Assembly (NCBI RefSeq): GCF_964355755.1 | Contig: NC_092679.1 | Coordinates: 7,006,001-7,070,000, forward strand | Direction of reading: 5' to 3' | DNA: 64,000 bases | Source of the DNA: Antedon mediterranea | Lineage: Eukaryota; Echinodermata; Crinoidea; Comatulida; Antedonidae | The notes under the pieces: model-generated | What the model saw: the letters and a program-made list of their open reading frames with translations, nothing else | Databases searched by the model: none | What the model was told of the DNA's origin: nothing | Translations under genes and position numbers: made by a program | Shown: positions 33,713 to 44,400 of the stretch, in pieces | How the letters are laid out: each line of letters begins with the position of its first letter | Position numbering within the stretch: position 1 is the stretch's first letter

Positions 33713-36290
33713 TTAAACTTTGAACTTATCTAGGCCAGTGACTAATTGATCCAGGTCAGCATCTGATGGCGGTTTGATGTATTCTGGCATTGCTTCAAGT
33801 GCACGCTAAAGATAAGAAAACGTCAAAATATAACTTTGCTGTTTATTGAAAAAAATATTAATATATTCTAAAGTTTGGGTTATGGTCAAGACACCGGAAT
33901 GCTTCGAGAATTACTGACCTTTGTGACCTTCATCGCCACTCCTTCAGGTAAATTTCTCTGAATGTACTCTAGAAAAACACTTGCAGTAGAACCTGTTAGA
34001 TGTTTAAACTATAAGAGAAACAGTAAACAAATGATTAAAATAATAGATTTAACCCAAAAAATATTTCCCCATATCCTTCCCAATAAGGTGGAGGTGTTGT
34101 ATTGAGTATTTGTCTACTTACTAACATAACTCTATAATGTGTTCTGATTTCATATTGTACAAAGTGCTTTTTATGAATAAATCGTGATTTCAGGAGTGAT
34201 AATCGCTTCATGTGTTTCTTGGGTTTCGTTCTGCAAAGACAATAAAGTGTAGAATGTAAAAATGTCAATTCAATTTATTTTGTCAAAATTATAAACATAT
34301 AACTAGCTAGATTTGAGGACTAGCTTGGCCTAAATTGTAGTAGGCCTAGTAGTGACAGCTGCTGCATGCTGTAAGTAGGCAAACATGGCAGCATTTTTGG
34401 CTACAGTCTACGTAATTGGAGGTCAATGTAAGGTTAACCTGGATTTTATAAATCCCATATTTTATGTACGTCTTTAGGTCCCGTACCATATGTAAAATGT
34501 AGGTTCTACTGTATTGGAGACTGATACAGAAACTTTTATGGAAATTGAAAGCTCAAAAACCCAGAACTTACAATTTAATTAAGGACAGGTGTACAATAAA
34601 ACCATACAAACTGTAGTGTAAACCAATCATGACAGCAAAAATGTATTGACCTTTATTACTTACACACTATCCAGTGTTATATCCAATTCTTTGGCTGCCA
34701 TGGAAACAAATTTTTCATAACTGTTAAGCACAGCTTCATCATGACCTTTGACTCTAACTTCAATTGATTTGTAAAGTTCATCGTCTTCTGTAGTTGTTTC
34801 GATTTTTGACTGGGTTAAACAAAATGTTACAATAATGAATAATTTTGGCACAGTGTTGTGTTATTGGTTTAACTTGTAATTTTCTATAAAAATATATAAG
34901 GGTAAATCATCAAACTTTAATGGCTTTATTTGAGGATTATCAAGAGATGATAAAAATGGCTACATCTGACCATGCTAAAATGGCTACATCTGACCATGCT
35001 AAAATGGCTACATCTGACCATGCTAAAATGGCTACATCTGACCATGCTAAAATGGCTACATCTGACCATGCCAGATAAACATACAGTACCTCCTCTTTCT
35101 TGACTGTGTCTGAACAATAGCGAACAGGTGTCGCTGATGATTTTGCCAATAAAGTGCATCTCTCATGTGGAAGTCCTAAAAAACAATTTTTTTTTTAATG
35201 GAGTTTATGAAAAATTCAAAGGTTGAAATTATTATTATTATATATGTCTCTTGGTTGAGATGGATGTGACATTCCTAAATAAAATTTTTCAACAATGAAT
35301 TAGGTTAATTTGCCTTTTGAGTTGGTAGAAGCAATGACATTATAACAAGATTCCAACAGTTTACAGCAATATCTCCTAGTAATAAGTACATTTGACAAAA
35401 ATCTTACCACTAATACATAGACATCTTAAAAATGGAGCAAACTGACTTCTGTAATAAAATAAAATTATACAAGATATTATTCTATTGTTATAATATTACT
35501 TATAAGTGTCGGTATGCTTTACATTGAGCATGCTCATACAGTATATAACAATATGTGTTATAAATTATACATAACATTTGGACCATCACAAACCTGTTAA
35601 TTCCATTCACATCTTTAAGGTGCTTTTTTAATAAACCTATTCCTGATTGATGAATATATTTTCTTGGCAAAAGCAAACGCTGAAATTTGGAAACAATTAA
35701 ACATATTTAAGCATTATATTATTATTATTAATTAAGAAGATAAATATAATAAATTTACAAAAGTTAAGTTAATAAAAATTGAGAAAATATTATTTTCAAA
35801 TAAATCTTTATTTATTTCAAATAAATCTTTATTTTATATAAATTATTTATTAATTAATTATTTTATAATGAATTAAATTGTTATTATTATACTATAAATA
35901 ATGTTTATTATTAACTAGGAGGTTGACTGCTAAACTATAGCTATAGGCCGCCGCCTATCTAGAGTAAAGGGCTAGGCTACGGCTAGCCCTAGTCAAGCCT
36001 TTTTTTTTAGGGCGACTTGACTAGCATCCCTACTGTACTAGGCTAGGTACTCTCTAGTAGTAGACTAGTAGTAGGCTAGGCCTAGTACTATAGTAGGCTA
36101 CTACTAGTAGACCCGTAAAAGCTTAGCTAGGCCTCTTATCTAACAATTTCCAGCATATTATCTGGTTATTTCATAAAGGTAATTTCATAAGATACGTTGA
36201 TATTTACTGTTATAAATCAGAATTGTATGTGTTTTTAATTATTTTAAATAAACCACTTTAAAAACTCACTTGCGGTATGGAGGCTGCCAT
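33713..36290 (-). CDS. MRPS10: Mitochondrial ribosomal protein S10 (uS10m)
   Basis: Eight in-phase exons: 36290-36270, 35679-35594, 35448-35408, 35175-35090, 34809-34664, 34230-34122, 34008-33919 and 33805-33713; 223 aa against 201 in human. The uS10 core is clear: [73 protein letters not shown] and EGVAMKVTK. The N-terminus begins [20 protein letters not shown], basic and without acidic residues for 20 positions, as expected for a mitochondrial targeting peptide. The protein is part of the head of the small mitoribosomal subunit. Its start faces DNAL1 across 321 bp, suggesting a shared promoter. Confidence 0.94.
34955..35072 (-). repeat. 24-bp tandem repeat next to an MRPS10 splice donor
   Basis: Five almost identical copies of TGCTAAAATGGCTACATCTGACCA lie in intron 4, starting about 17 bp from the exon 4 donor. 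They create repetitive reading frames (MVRCSHFS...) that are not genes. Confidence 0.9.
35930..36130. repeat. CTAG-rich tract in MRPS10 intron 1
   Basis: The same TAGGCCTAG / CTACTAGTAG composition as 17790-18347, about 150 bp dense, inside the largest MRPS10 intron. Confidence 0.6.
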
Positions 36291-36611
36291 CTTGGTTTCA
36301 GATTATTTGACATGTTGAGTCACGTATATATATCATAATGTTAAATAAGCAATTCAAATATATAATATCTTCTTCTAGACTTAATTTTAAATCTAAAACA
36401 ACATATTTTAATATTTAGTTTATAAGAAAAATAGTGTGACTGTTATATAGTGTGAATTAATATGAGTAAATATAACAATACTTGACAAAAATCCTTTTCC
36501 TTCCCGTCATTCTCTGATATTGCCATGGTCACAAGAGGTCACACATAAACGTAACTTCATGATCTACATTTTTATGATTCAGAGAAGAGTTAATTAATAT
36601 TCGATAATAAA
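36291..36611. promoter_or_regulatory. Divergent promoter region MRPS10 / DNAL1
   Basis: The start codons of MRPS10 (-) and DNAL1 (+) are only 321 bp apart. The interval has no CpG cluster or obvious TATA element. It contains TTGCCATGGTCACAAGAGGTCACA, which resembles a repeated GGTCA half-site or E-box-type region. Bidirectional use is inferred from spacing. Confidence 0.5.
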
Positions 36612-39600
36612 ATGGTATGGTGGAATACTTTTATATTTCTTATTAACTTCTACATCTTGTAACTATTCTATAGTAGCTTAAAATGTAATTAGTTTTAATC
36701 AAATGTGTTTTGTCTTTCATTTCTTATTCAGTCTAAAGGAACAACGATCAAAGATGCATTGGCCAAATGGGTAGGTTTGCTTTTCTTTTTATCTCTTCCC
36801 TGATTTTCTTGACTCAAGAACTACTTTGCACAGTATAATTTACATCTAATCTAGACCAATAAATAATAAATACTTAAAAAAAAATGAAGCATCAACTGTC
36901 GACGATAACAGAGCTTCATTTGCCAACAAATCATTAAATTTAATTTAAGTTAATTTTATATATCAATTTTGATGCATATAATTTAATAAATTATAATTTG
37001 TTTTTTCACTTTGCTTATTCATTTCAATCAACATTTTATATAAATTAGGCCGAAAAAAACAAAGAATGTCCACCTTCAGAAGCAAAAGTAGTGCGGCTGT
37101 ACATGCAAGTTCCCCCTATTGAGAAAATGGATGCTTCATTATCAACTCTTGCCGCATGCGAGTAAGTTCAGTTAAATAATACCATTTTAAGAATAATTGA
37201 TATAAAAACGTTCTAGGCCTAGCCTAGCCTATTTATTTCTTTTGTAACAAATATTTTGAAAAATTTTTGTTTACTTTTATGTATTTTGTATAAAGAAAAA
37301 AATAATCATTAATTATGCTTCCTTTTTATTTTAACAGGCAGCTGTCTCTATCAACAAATTGTATAGAAAAAATTGGAAACTTGAATGGGCTAAGTAAGTA
37401 CAGTATTAGAAAATACAGAATCAGAATATTGAATCAGCCACTTTTACTGTTTAATACTTTGAATGAAATACATCTCTTTGCATGGATGTACATACTTTCA
37501 TATACATTCTGTCGGAATGTTAATTCAATTCCCTCTATTGAGAAAATGGACGCTTAATTATCAACTCTTGCCGCATGTGAGTAAGTTCAGTTAAATATAA
37601 ATTACCCATTTTTATCTTTATAGAAAATTTAAAGATTTTATCTTTAGGAAGAAACAATATCAAGAATTTAAATGGTTTGGTAAGTTCAATATTGTAAGGT
37701 TTGTCAAAAACATTTTGGAGATACATTCAGAATAAAAAACAAAATACTATGTAATAAACGAGAAGTGTATCATTGAACAACCCAGATAATAATCAAATAC
37801 ATGGTCTTTCAACAGGAAGCTGTCGCAGACACATTGCAAGAGTTATGGATATCATATAATTCTATTGAAAAGCTGAAAGGCATTCAAGTATTGAAAAAAC
37901 TAAAGGTGAGAGAAAAAAAAATAAAGGTGAGAGAAAAAAAATAAAGGTGAGAGAAAAAAAACTAAAGGTGGGAGAAAAAAACTAAAGGTGAGAGAAAAAA
38001 ACTAAAGGTGAGAGAAAAAAACTAAAGGTGAGAGAAAAAAAACTAAAGGTGAGAGAAAAAAACTAAAGGTGAGAGAAAAAAAACTAAAGGTGAGAGAAAA
38101 AAACTAAAGGTGAGAGAAAAAAACTAAAGGTGAGAGAAAAAAACTAAAGGTGAGAGAAAAAAATAAAGGTGAGAGAAAAAAAACTAAAGGTGAGAGAAAA
38201 AAACTAAAGGTGAGAGAAAAAAACTAAAGGTGAGAGAAAAAAACTAAAGGTGAGAGAAAAAAACTAAAGGTGAGAGAAAAAAAACTAAAGGTGAGAGAAA
38301 AAAAACTAAAGGGGAGAGAAAAAAACTAAAGGTGAGAGAAAAAAAACTAAAGGTGAGAGAAAAAAATAAAGGTGAGAGAAAAAAAACTAAAGGTGAGAGA
38401 AAAAAAACTAAAGGTGAGAGAAAAAAACTAAAGGTGAGAGAAAAAAACTAAAGGTGAGAGAAAAAAACTAAAGGTGAGAGAAAAGAAACTAAAGGTGGGA
38501 GAAAAAAACTAAAGGTGAGAGAAAAAAACTAAAGGTGAGAGAAAAAAAACTAAAGGTGAGAGAAAAAAACTAAAGGTGAGAGAAAAAAAACTAAAGGTGA
38601 GAGAAAAAAACTAAAGGTGAGAGAAAAGAAACTAAAGGTGGGAGAAAAAAACTAAAGGTGAGAGAAAAAAACTAAAGGTGAGAGAAAAAAACTAAAGGTG
38701 AGAGAAAAAAACTAAAGGTGAGAGAAAAAAAACTAAAGGTGAGAGAAAAAAAACTAAAGGTGAGAGAAAAAAACTAAAGGTGAGAGAAAAAAACTAAAGG
38801 TGAGAGAAAAAAACTAAAGGTGAGAGAAAAAAACTAAAGGTGAGAGAAAAAAACTAAAGGTGAGAGAAAAAAAACTAAAGGTGAGAGAAAAAAAACTAAA
38901 GGTGAGAGAAAAAAACTAAAGGTGAGAGAAAAAAAACTAAAGGTGAGAGAAAAGAAAATTAAAGGTGGGAGAAAATGATATTATGATGATACTTTCCAAT
39001 ACCACAAAATATCTAAAATCCAGACTTTTCCAAAACTCGCAAATTCTTTTTTACCATTGAAAACAAAAACCACTTGGATTGCCAGAATTAACAGAAAATC
39101 CAGACCATATTCAAGTTTCAAAGGGCGTTGTATTTGTTGTTGATATTTTTTCTCTTCTATCTGCTTAAGGTACTTTACATGTCAAATAACTCGGTTAAAG
39201 ACTTTGGAGAATTTGAAAAATTAGCTGGTCTGCCACTTCTTGAAGACATTGTGTTTGTTGGTAGGTTCATTTCGTTTTATTCATTCAACTTTATTGTAAA
39301 AAAATTAAAGATGTTTACCTATATTAAAGCTCTGTCTACACTATCAAACTAGTTTGACAAAAAAAGAAGTGTGATATGCCCAAATATGTCTAATTTAATC
39401 TAATCTAATATCATCAGGTCTATATGGGAACATCACATTTTTTGTCAAATAAAGTATGACAGTGTAAACAGAGCTTTATTCTTTTACTCTTTTTTTAACA
39501 ACTTTTTGTTAATTTAATGAATGTATGTTAATATTGATTGTGTTTATTTTGATTTTTTATGTGTTTTTTTATTTCGTTTTTGTGTAGGCAATCCTCTGGA

Positions 39601-40255
39601 AGAGAAACACACTGCAGAAGGAGATTGGCGAGATCAAGCTACCAAACGTTTACCTAAACTAAAGAAATTAGATGGTAACTAATTATTATTAAGATTGCAG
39701 CCGTGAAACATAAATTATTATTTCTTTTCTTAAGCTCCGTCAAACTAGTCATTGACAAAAAAAGTGTGATGTGTCCAAATATGGGTAGTGATGTACCCAA
39801 ATATGGTAGCGATATGGCATCATGATGTCCATATATGGGCACATCACATTTGTTTGTCACATAAAGTTTGATAGTGTAGACATAGCTTAAAACCAATACT
39901 GCCGCATAATGAATGGAGAGCATTTAGGGAGTACACTGTACTGGAGAGTTTTAGTTGTCTAATTCTGTTAACAATTGCCTACTGTTCTTTGGTATTCTAA
40001 ATCTATCCTTGCACTGGCCCTCTTGTTTTATCTACTCCAAAAACACACCTTAAATCTTACCCCAAGGGTTTTTTTTGCACAAGCGCCACTAGTTTGGAAC
40101 CAGCTTCCACTCCATATCCATCAATGTAAATCTCTTAAGCAATTCACTTCTAAAATCTCACCGCGCTTTATAAAAGTTAATTATTATTAATTATTTTATT
40201 TACAGGCGTACCTGTTATCAAGCAGGAGGATGAAGAGGGTGAGGGCGACGATTAG
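36612..40255 (+). CDS. DNAL1: Dynein axonemal light chain 1 (LC1, leucine-rich repeat)
   Basis: Nine in-phase exons: 36612-36614 (ATG alone), 36732-36770, 37049-37161, 37338-37393, 37624-37679, 37816-37905, 39170-39260, 39588-39674 and 40206-40255; 194 aa against 190 in human. The sequence starts [14 protein letters not shown]. It goes on through [20 protein letters not shown] and the LRRs [52 protein letters not shown] and [12 protein letters not shown] to [16 protein letters not shown] and an acidic end. LC1 binds the outer-arm dynein heavy chain near its microtubule-binding stalk and tunes ciliary beating. Intron 6 holds a minisatellite of about 1.07 kb built from the exon 6 end and donor; intron 4 holds a broken copy of the exon 3 end. 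The AATAAA is at 40779. Confidence 0.95.
37525..37600 (+). repeat. Duplicated 3' end of DNAL1 exon 3 with its donor
   Basis: In intron 4, CTATTGAGAAAATGGA.GCTT.ATTATCAACTCTTGCCGCATG.GAGTAAGTTCAGTTAAAT repeats 37110-37180 with few changes. One change makes GCTTAA, a stop in the exon 3 frame, and the copy has no good acceptor. It is a recent tandem-type duplication of an exon end plus 5' splice site. Confidence 0.85.
37897..38972 (+). repeat. Minisatellite of tandem splice-donor units, about 50 copies
   Basis: The unit is CTAAAGGTGAGAGAAAAAAA (19-22 bp, varying in A-run length). The first unit is the real end of DNAL1 exon 6 (AAACTAAAG) followed by the real donor GTGAGA. Every later unit repeats both, so intron 6 starts with roughly 50 copies of the same AAG|GTGAGA 5' splice site. 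A few units carry GTGGGA or GGGGAGA or lack the C. The plus strand is almost pure purine apart from one CT step and one T per unit. The array ends about 200 bp before the exon 7 acceptor at 39169. Confidence 0.95.
39325..39478. mobile_element. MITE copy 2 (DNAL1 intron 7)
   Basis: TAAAGCTCTGTCTACACTAT at the left end and AGTGTAAACAGAGCTTTA at the right end are inverted repeats. The copy is complete, about 154 bp, and AT-rich inside. Confidence 0.9.
39731..39890. mobile_element. MITE copy 3 (DNAL1 intron 8)
   Basis: The left end has a small deletion (TAAGCTCCGTCAAACTAG); the right end TTTGATAGTGTAGACATAGCTTA is full. The centre has tandem AAATATGG words. Confidence 0.85.
39990..40180 (+). mobile_element. 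Fragment of a LINE reverse transcriptase C-terminus (DNAL1 intron 8)
   Basis: Encodes [19 protein letters not shown] then [10 protein letters not shown], the conserved end of many non-LTR ORF2 proteins (AP.LWN.LP..I..C.SL..F...L). About 60 codons remain, ending in a stop. It lies in the same orientation as DNAL1. Confidence 0.7.
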
Positions 40256-40778
40256 AAATAACGTAAGCAATGTTTTCACGAACTCGCAGATGATCGAACA
40301 AGCATTTCACCAATTCTATCAACATCAGTATTCAAGTCAACATGAACAAAACATAAAATGTGTCAAAAAGCAAACTGAGAGATAACTGCATATTAATCAC
40401 TTGACATTTACTTTTGTTTGTTCAATGAAAAGTTGAAAATAGCACAACTGTTTTAGTTGTACAAGTGTAAATACCTGGTTTATAGCTTTTGTCATGTTTG
40501 TTCACGGCATTGATAATTAACATAAAGAGATAATGATTCTCTTTTTACTGCTGAAACCGTCCAGATTGTACAAAATGTATAAAATTTATAGTAAACGTAC
40601 TCTAATTTGTAAAATATTTTGTATTTTAAAAAAAGTAATGTAATGCTGTATAACGTTTCCAATATCCAATATAATACATTTGTTTCTAAAATCTAATCTA
40701 GGCATTAGTGCCATTGCTTATATTAATGTTTGGAATAGTCGTGACCCAGAGTTTTTTTGTGCGTATTAAAATTGTCAC

Positions 40779-40784
40779 AATAAA
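40779..40784 (+). terminator. DNAL1 poly(A) signal
   Basis: AATAAA about 525 bp after the DNAL1 stop, in an AT-rich 3' UTR with no other frame. Confidence 0.5.
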
Positions 40785-41328
40785 TTACTTGAGTGTTACA
40801 ACTGTATTATTCTATGTCTGATTTTTTTTTCTGTATACTTGGTTTGATTGAACTTTGGAGAGTTCTAATCTAAGATATTGGTATGGGGTTTTTGAAAAAA
40901 ATATTTTATATTATTAATAATATGATGGCCAACGTGTTAAGAAAATGTTGGTCCGAGACATGAGCTTTATTTAAAAAATAGACCCATTTGACGACTGTGC
41001 AAGAAGAATCTGCCATGTGACTTGCGAGTGAACTGATATTGAAACTATTAATACCTGAGGCTGAGTATTATTTGCAACATATTGTATTTTTGCAAAAGTT
41101 TGTTATAACTTATTCCAGCACACGGAGCTACAGTATATAGCTTTTTCTATCATTAATTTCGAGATTCAACGAATGAGGGCGCTACGTAAATTAAGCATGT
41201 CGAATGGCCTGTTTCATTTTTCTAATTTCTGAATTGTAAAATATTCCGTAAAAATAATGATTATTCGGTAGTTTTTAGGCTACTCAAAAAACTCTTAATA
41301 TTTAATAAACTATTTAGAAGCTTTTAAA

Positions 41329-41499
41329 ATGTCTACAAACCATCGTCGATCTATAGCATCCCAGTTTTTTGCTGAAGAAGATTCAGATGCTAGCCAAGCC
41401 AACGCTAAACAGATCAGTACCGCTGACAAGGTCGGTATGATCGCGTTCTTGGCCGCATGGCCTATTGTCCTCCTCGTTAATTACACATACATAAAATAA
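41329..41499 (+). other. Alternative short frame if SYMPK intron 1 is retained (56 aa, membrane-like end)
   Basis: SYMPK exon 1 has the non-optimal donor AAG|GTCGGT. Reading through gives 34 exon-encoded residues plus [22 protein letters not shown] and a stop at 41497-41499. The extra part is one hydrophobic helix of about 20 residues ending in Lys, shaped like a tail anchor. It could be chance. Confidence 0.25.
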
Positions 41500-44400
41500 G
41501 GGTGCCTAGGCCTACAATAATATAAACCGCACTTTTTAATAACTGGCGGTATTTGTTTATAGGATAAGTGTTAAACGATATTAAAAGCTTTTTTTATGTG
41601 TGCAATACCGGTTCTTTTCTTCTCTTTTTTGGTACTTTTAACAAGGAAAAATGTGACACAGCAGACTCGGTCACAATCAATGCATGTAGTAGTTGTAGGC
41701 CTACAGTAGTAGTACTGGCTGGGTCTATATCAAATATTAGGTCTAAAAATATGTATGAATGATTATAAATAATATTTTGTTTTCTGTATATATAAACAGT
41801 ATTTATAGATTACTCCGACTACCATCAATGTTTGCTTGCCATGTTTGTATGTTTTGTTAAGATAACATTTGAAAAAAAATCCCAAATAAATAATATTTAT
41901 TTCTATTTAGGTTGTTGAACTGATCAATGAAACTCAATTGTTACCCAAAGATTCACAAAAGATTCAAAATTTGAAGCAAGTTCAAGAATTGATTGTTAAT
42001 AAAGATCCTACCTTATTGGACAACTTTCTAGATGTAAGTACAATCATGATAATTTATCATTTTCATATGTAAGCTCTTCATTTCAACTATGAGTTGTATT
42101 TTGAGTATTTTTATACCGATTAAATAAAAAAATTAAATAAAAATAAAATAAATAATGTTAGCGCTTTAATACCATATTTTTGCCACATGAGTAAACTAAC
42201 ATTTAAAATAAATTCATGGTGAAGCAGACATCTATCAGAGGTGAAATGCAGATAGCAGAGCACATTCCCCACCCCTTTGACACCTGAAATGAAATTATAA
42301 ACTATTTGATATCTGGTTTGAGAGACTATATTAATATTGTGTCAGCAGCACTCCCCTGTTTAAAAATTCTTGGATCTGTCCTTGTCTATCCACTTTCCTT
42401 TGAGAGAACTAAATGTATTTTCTTACAGTGCTCTAAAACTTCATCATCAATAGTTCTTTTATATAATATTTTTTATTCACTGCAGGAAGTACTTCAGTTC
42501 CAAAATGACAAGTCTGCTGATGTCAGACGATTTGTTGTTGGATTTATAGAAGAGGCATGGTATGTTAAATTCTTTAATTTCTAAATTTTTGATATATGCA
42601 CCTGTTTCATGAACTCTTAGTTTTACATCAAGAATCAATAATAAACTTTGATAAAGTATTTTGATTTATCGTTAACGTTGCTGTTGTTACACATACATTA
42701 AATAGTTTTTTATGATATGAATTCAATTCATTTTTTGTTTCTACAGTAAAAAGGATAATGAACTGCTTGTTACGGTGGTAATGCACTTAAACATGATTTT
42801 GAGTGATCCTGCTCAGAATGTAGCGGTGCTTAAGAGGGTTATACTGTGCAATGCTCAACTATACCGTGTGGCTATCAAGGTAAACTGATAAAAAGATCAG
42901 GAATAATATCAGGTTTAATATCATATTTTAGCAGATTCTCTGCCAGACTTTGTTCAGTATCATTCATAGGCAAATCCTGTAATACAATGTCACATATGTA
43001 TCACATGTAATGCCTGCATCATAATTCTAAGCTTAACCTAACCATAACATAATACAGGTGCCACATGTGGTATATATAACACTGTCTTAAAGTATTTCCT
43101 ATGACACTGGGCAGTTATTTAGAGATACAGTATCATACACAAGAATCAGTTGCCTATTATTACAGTAGCAAGGATTGTATTTTTTATGTCAAACTCCTTC
43201 ATATTCATTTCATTGTTGCTTATAATTGTCAACATCTAATGTTAAGTATTTTAATTTATATTATTTTTTCAGTGGGTTTTAAAATCAAAAATTGTACGAG
43301 AGGAGAAGGAGGCAATGTGGCAGAATTTTAAAGATATGAAGTCAAAAATAAAGGCAATGATAGATTCAGAAAATGATGGGTAGGTTTGATTATTCTTTTA
43401 ATTGACCTAGAATTGACCCTTTGTAAACATTTACAGGCTGAGATCCGTACATTCTGTTAAAAGTTCCTTTTTTATATATTTTACTTCTTTTTCTTTAAAG
43501 TGTTCGTACACATGCAATAAAGTTTATGGAAATGTTAATTGTTACCTCATCACCAAAAACTGCTGATTCAGAAGTTCCCAAAAAAAAAATAGATGACATA
43601 TCACTCGATAAGGTAAAATGTTTTGTTAAAAGTATCATTTTATTTTACCATCTGTTTACTTTATCAAATTTTACCAACTTTTTTACCAATTTGTTATTTT
43701 ATTAGATTCCTGAAGACCATCCCATTTTGAAATATCGTCACATAAAAGCAGATGCTATAAATGGTATGGATTTGTTACTTAAACTTATGGCAACGCCAAG
43801 TATCACCAGGTAAGTGAACAGATTAAATTTATATTTAATATTTCAAATGATACATTTATGTAACAGTATATTGTAGATTTTTGTTTAGTGTTTTGATTTC
43901 ATTTTATGTATACATTTTAAACATCATTAAGGCCAATTTACAGAGACAAACGGTACGGTAAGCGGAAAACCGCGTAGCATGTCCCATATAGAATCTGTAT
44001 CTATCCTGAGCGGAAACCGCCCGTCAGCTCTGTTGTGTGTCATATTTAAATAATATGATTCTATATTTTTATTACCATTACTGCTCGTCCGTATAAATTA
44101 GCCTTTAAGCTATGTCTACACTATCAAACTAGTTTTACAAAAAAAAGTGTCCAATATGGTAGTGATATGACATCATCATATCCATATACGGGCACATCAC
44201 ATTTTATTGTCACATATTAAAGTTTGATAGTGTGGACAGAGCTTTAAGCATTGCAACACACTTGTTATAAGCTCATCTGTGTAAATTGGCATCATCATGT
44301 CTATATATGAGCACATCACATTTCTTTTGTTGAAAGTAAAATAATGTTTGATAGTGTTGACAGAGCTTTACATACTACTAATAATAATAAATTTGTTCAT

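Noticed and set aside
34926-35159. Repetitive minus-strand frames MVRCSHFS / AWSDVAIL
   Set aside because: They are made by the 24-bp tandem repeat in MRPS10 intron 4, and only the part overlapping exon 4 is coding.
37897-38972. CRISPR-like array
   Set aside because: Units are head-to-tail without unique spacers, and the DNA is a eukaryotic intron.
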